Part shown: positions 61,700 through 64,000 of the stretch, piece by piece
Numbering within the stretch: position 1 is the stretch's first letter
How the letters are laid out: the number at the start of each line of letters is the position of its first letter
Assembly: GCF_005503625.1 (NCBI RefSeq)
Contig: NZ_SCMX01000023.1
Location: forward strand, 24,067-88,066
Length of the DNA: 64,000 bases
From: Cupriavidus sp. 2SB
GTDB lineage: Bacteria; Pseudomonadota; Gammaproteobacteria; Burkholderiales; Burkholderiaceae
Reading direction: 5' to 3'
The notes under the pieces: generated by a model
What the model saw: only the letters and a program-made list of their open reading frames with translations
Database searches by the model: none
What the model was told of the DNA's origin: nothing
Position numbers and translations under genes: made by a program

Positions 61700-64000
61700 A
61701 TGTTGAAGCGATTTCCCAGGCGTTTGCCCATCAGCCCTACGTTGATCGCCGCGGCGCTGCTCGGTGTGGCGGCGGCGCCGCTGCCGGTGGATGCGCAGGC
61801 TGCCACCACGGCCCAGCCCGCCAGCGCCGCCCGCAAGGTGGCGCCGCTCACCTGGCCGCGCAGCTACGAGGTGGCGGGTGAGCACGTGGAGCTTTACCAG
61901 CCCGAGATCGAGAAATGGGAGGGTGACCGGATGTCAGGTCGCGCCGCAGTGGGCATCGGCGCCAAGGACGGTGCGCCGACCTATGGCGTGGCGCGTTTTT
62001 CGGCGCAGGCCGATATCGACAAGCCATCGGCGCTGGTGCAACTGTCGAAGATCCAGATCGATAGCGTGGACGTGCCCACACGCCCGGAAGCCGCCGACAA
62101 GATCCGCCAGGCCCTGATCGGCCAGTTGTCTCCCAAGGGCCTGACCGTGCCGCTGGATGAGTTGCAGGCCAGCTACGCCGTGTCGCAGGAACTGGCGAAA
62201 GCGCAGCGCGTGCCCGTGAAGAACGATGCTCCGCAGATCCTGTTCGCCGCCACGCCCACGCTGCTTGTGCATGTGGATGGCGAGCCCGTCTGGCGCGAGG
62301 TGGCTGGCACTGGCTACGAGCGCGCGATCAACAGCCGCGCGTTGCTGCTGCGCGATACCAGCGGCGAGCTATGGCTGCAGGCGGGGGGTTACTGGTATCG
62401 CTCGGCATCGGAGGGTGGGAAGTGGGATGCCGTCGCCAATCCGCCCGCCGCGCTGCTAGGCGCCGCCCGCAAGATTGCAGCGGTCAAGAACGAGCCGAAG
62501 GCGGATCCGATGATGCCTGCCGATGGCAAGAAGCCCGCGCGGCCGCCAGCCGTGCAGTTGGCGACGCGGCCAGCGGAACTGATCGTGACACAGGGCGAGC
62601 CGCAGATGACACCGGTCGCGGGGGTGGGCCTGCTGACGATGTCCAATGCCGACCACGCGGTCTTTGTCGATCCGTCGAGCAACCAGACCTATGTGCTGAT
62701 CTCGGGGCGCTGGTTCCGCGCGGCGATGCTCAACGGGCCATGGGAATACGTGCCCGGTGACCAGTTGCCGGCGGAGTTCGCGAAGATCTCGCCGAAGGAC
62801 CCCAAGGCGAATGTACTGGTCTCGGTGCCGGGCACGCCGCAGGCCCGCGAAGCCGAGATCGCGGCGACGATTCCGCAGACCGCCTCGGTGGCACGTGACA
62901 AGGCCACGGTCGCCGTCACCTACGATGGCCCGCCGAAATTCGAGGCCATCACCGGCACGTCACTGCGCTACGCGGTCAACACGGGCACGCCCGTGATCGA
63001 GGTCGATAGCGCCCACTACTACGCCGTGGCCAACGGCGTCTGGTTCACCGCTGGTGTGCCGGGCGGCCCGTGGCGCGTGGCCACCGAAGTGCCCTCGGCC
63101 ATCTACACGATCCCGCCCAGTTCGCCGCTGTATTACGTGACCTATGTGCGGATCTACTCGGTCACACCGACGACTGTCGTGGTCGGCTACACGCCGGGCT
63201 ATATGGGCGTGGTGGTCAGCCCCGACGGCACCGTCGTCTACGGCACGGGCTATGTCTATCCGCCCTATGTCGGCAGCTATTACTACGGCTATCCGGTGAC
63301 GTACGGCTATGGCGCAGGCTTCGGCATCGGCGTGGCCGAGGGGTTTGCGTTCGGCTTTGCGGCAGGCGCGATCTGGGGCGGCGCGGCGCCGTACTGGGGT
63401 CCGTACTGGTACGGCGGCTGGGGCGGCGGCAACTTCGTCAATATCAACCAGGCGAACTTCTATGGCCGGTGGGGGCAAGGCACGGTCACCCATGCCGAAG
63501 GCTGGAATGCCTGGACCGGCACCCAGTGGCGTGGCACGGCAGGTGCCGGCTACAACGCGGCCACGGGCGCTCGCTACCAGGGCAGCCGGGGTGCGGCCTT
63601 CAATCCCTACTCGGGCAACTACGCGGCGGGGCGCCAGGGATCGTTCGCCAATCCGTCGACCGGCCGCGAAGGTGCGGCGCGCGGCGGCGTGGCCGGCAAC
63701 GAGTATTCGGGCAACTATGCGGCGGGCCGACAGGCCGCAGGCTACAACGCGCAGACCGGCCGCGTGGGCGCTGGCGAGATCGGCGTGGCCGGCAACACGC
63801 AGACCGGCCAGCAGACGGCGGGCAGTCGAGGCTTTGTCGCCAATCCGAACAAGGACAACGCCGTGGTCTGGAACAACGGCAATGTCTATGCGGGGCACGA
63901 CGGAAACGTCTACCAGCACACGGATAACGGCTGGCAGCAGCACACCAGCAACGGCTGGCAGTCGGTGCAACCGAATGCCGATGTGCAGAACCGGCTGGAC
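61700..64000 (+). CDS. Large secreted Gly/Tyr-rich protein with C-terminal repeats (3' end outside window)
   Basis: I read 767 codons without a stop to the right edge. ATG 61700 has GGAG 5 nt upstream and starts a signal peptide (LIAAALLGVAAAPLPVDAQA). The first about 440 residues are a mixed alpha/beta region with Trp/Tyr contacts (WLQAGGYWYRSA, ALLNGPWEY-like AAMLNGPWEYV). A strongly Tyr/Gly/Trp-rich segment follows (YYYGYPVTYGYGAGFGIG; PYWGPYWYGGWGGG). The end carries imperfect repeats, including YSGNYAAGRQ at 63608 and 63704, and then WNNGNVYAG and NGWQQHTSNGWQ. I recall similar Burkholderiales proteins annotated as carbohydrate-binding family V/XII, but function is unknown. Confidence 0.85.
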   Translation, partial: MLKRFPRRLPISPTLIAAALLGVAAAPLPVDAQAATTAQPASAARKVAPLTWPRSYEVAGEHVELYQPEIEKWEGDRMSGRAAVGIGAKDGAPTYGVARFSAQADIDKPSALVQLSKIQIDSVDVPTRPEAADKIRQALIGQLSPKGLTVPLDELQASYAVSQELAKAQRVPVKNDAPQILFAATPTLLVHVDGEPVWREVAGTGYERAINSRALLLRDTSGELWLQAGGYWYRSASEGGKWDAVANPPAALLGAARKIAAVKNEPKADPMMPADGKKPARPPAVQLATRPAELIVTQGEPQMTPVAGVGLLTMSNADHAVFVDPSSNQTYVLISGRWFRAAMLNGPWEYVPGDQLPAEFAKISPKDPKANVLVSVPGTPQAREAEIAATIPQTASVARDKATVAVTYDGPPKFEAITGTSLRYAVNTGTPVIEVDSAHYYAVANGVWFTAGVPGGPWRVATEVPSAIYTIPPSSPLYYVTYVRIYSVTPTTVVVGYTPGYMGVVVSPDGTVVYGTGYVYPPYVGSYYYGYPVTYGYGAGFGIGVAEGFAFGFAAGAIWGGAAPYWGPYWYGGWGGGNFVNINQANFYGRWGQGTVTHAEGWNAWTGTQWRGTAGAGYNAATGARYQGSRGAAFNPYSGNYAAGRQGSFANPSTGREGAARGGVAGNEYSGNYAAGRQAAGYNAQTGRVGAGEIGVAGNTQTGQQTAGSRGFVANPNKDNAVVWNNGNVYAGHDGNVYQHTDNGWQQHTSNGWQSVQPNADVQNRLD

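Overview
The window is a GC-rich, gene-dense chromosomal segment from a Burkholderiales betaproteobacterium. Cupriavidus or a close Ralstonia relative is the best guess. That guess rests on gene content and order (pilMNOPQ-aroKB-dgt-gltBD, mlaFEDACB next to a NodIJ-like transporter, bolA-type gene, murA and a his-tat supercluster, petABC-sspAB) and on protein style; no database search was run. Nearly everything is core metabolism, envelope biogenesis and secretion. No prophage, CRISPR array, integron or plasmid backbone is visible, and only one gene is transposase-like.

Left part (1-8.7 kb): the 3' end of resB and a complete ccsB (system II cytochrome c maturation), a small COG4315-type lipoprotein, the periplasmic methionine sulfoxide reductase pair msrPQ, then lysA with an LptM-like lipoprotein on the minus strand, cyaY (frataxin) and mrcA (PBP1A). 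At 9.1-14.2 kb the type IV pilus operon pilMNOPQ is divergent from mrcA. It is followed by aroK-aroB, dgt, a REP-associated tyrosine transposase (RAYT) with structured flanks, and gltB-gltD. After a GNAT gene and an orphan Bug-type binding protein, 26.8-33.4 kb holds an envelope lipid-transport operon (mlaFEDACB), an ABC-2 exporter and a BolA/IbaG gene. Then come murA and a long same-strand run, hisG-D-C-B-marC-H-A-F-I-E, a DUF4870-type membrane gene, a HIT gene and tatABC (33.5-45.2 kb).

Right part: a GbpA/OmpC-type porin with several palindromes in its leader, a DegS/DegQ-like periplasmic protease head to head with a Nif3-family gene, mscL, the cytochrome bc1 operon petABC, sspAB, tRNA-Thr(TGT), a PhoX-family Tat lipoprotein, a GH114-like lipoprotein, a YgjP-like metallopeptidase with a small natural His-tailed zinc-ribbon gene, ettA, a membrane metallophosphoesterase, and a large secreted Gly/Tyr-rich protein that runs off the right edge.

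Functional links: the Rieske protein (petA), PhoX and MsrP carry twin-arginine-type leaders, so tatABC in the same window is the likely export route for them. The resB/ccsB pair supplies holocytochrome c1 for petABC. The mla system, MurA, PBP1A, LptM-like protein and porin are all envelope homeostasis.

The most interesting non-coding signal is a family of GGGAGAGGGG/CCCCTCTCCC palindromes. They sit precisely between convergent gene ends at 24.8, 57.35 and 60.17 kb. Two are long paired (BIME-like) elements sharing an internal motif in opposite orientation. Other convergent junctions in the window instead use ordinary T-tailed bidirectional terminators. I found no convincing undescribed multi-gene system here; the candidates worth checking are these repeats, the RAYT and its flanking structures, the His-tailed zinc ribbon/YgjP pair and the C-terminal repeat protein at the edge.
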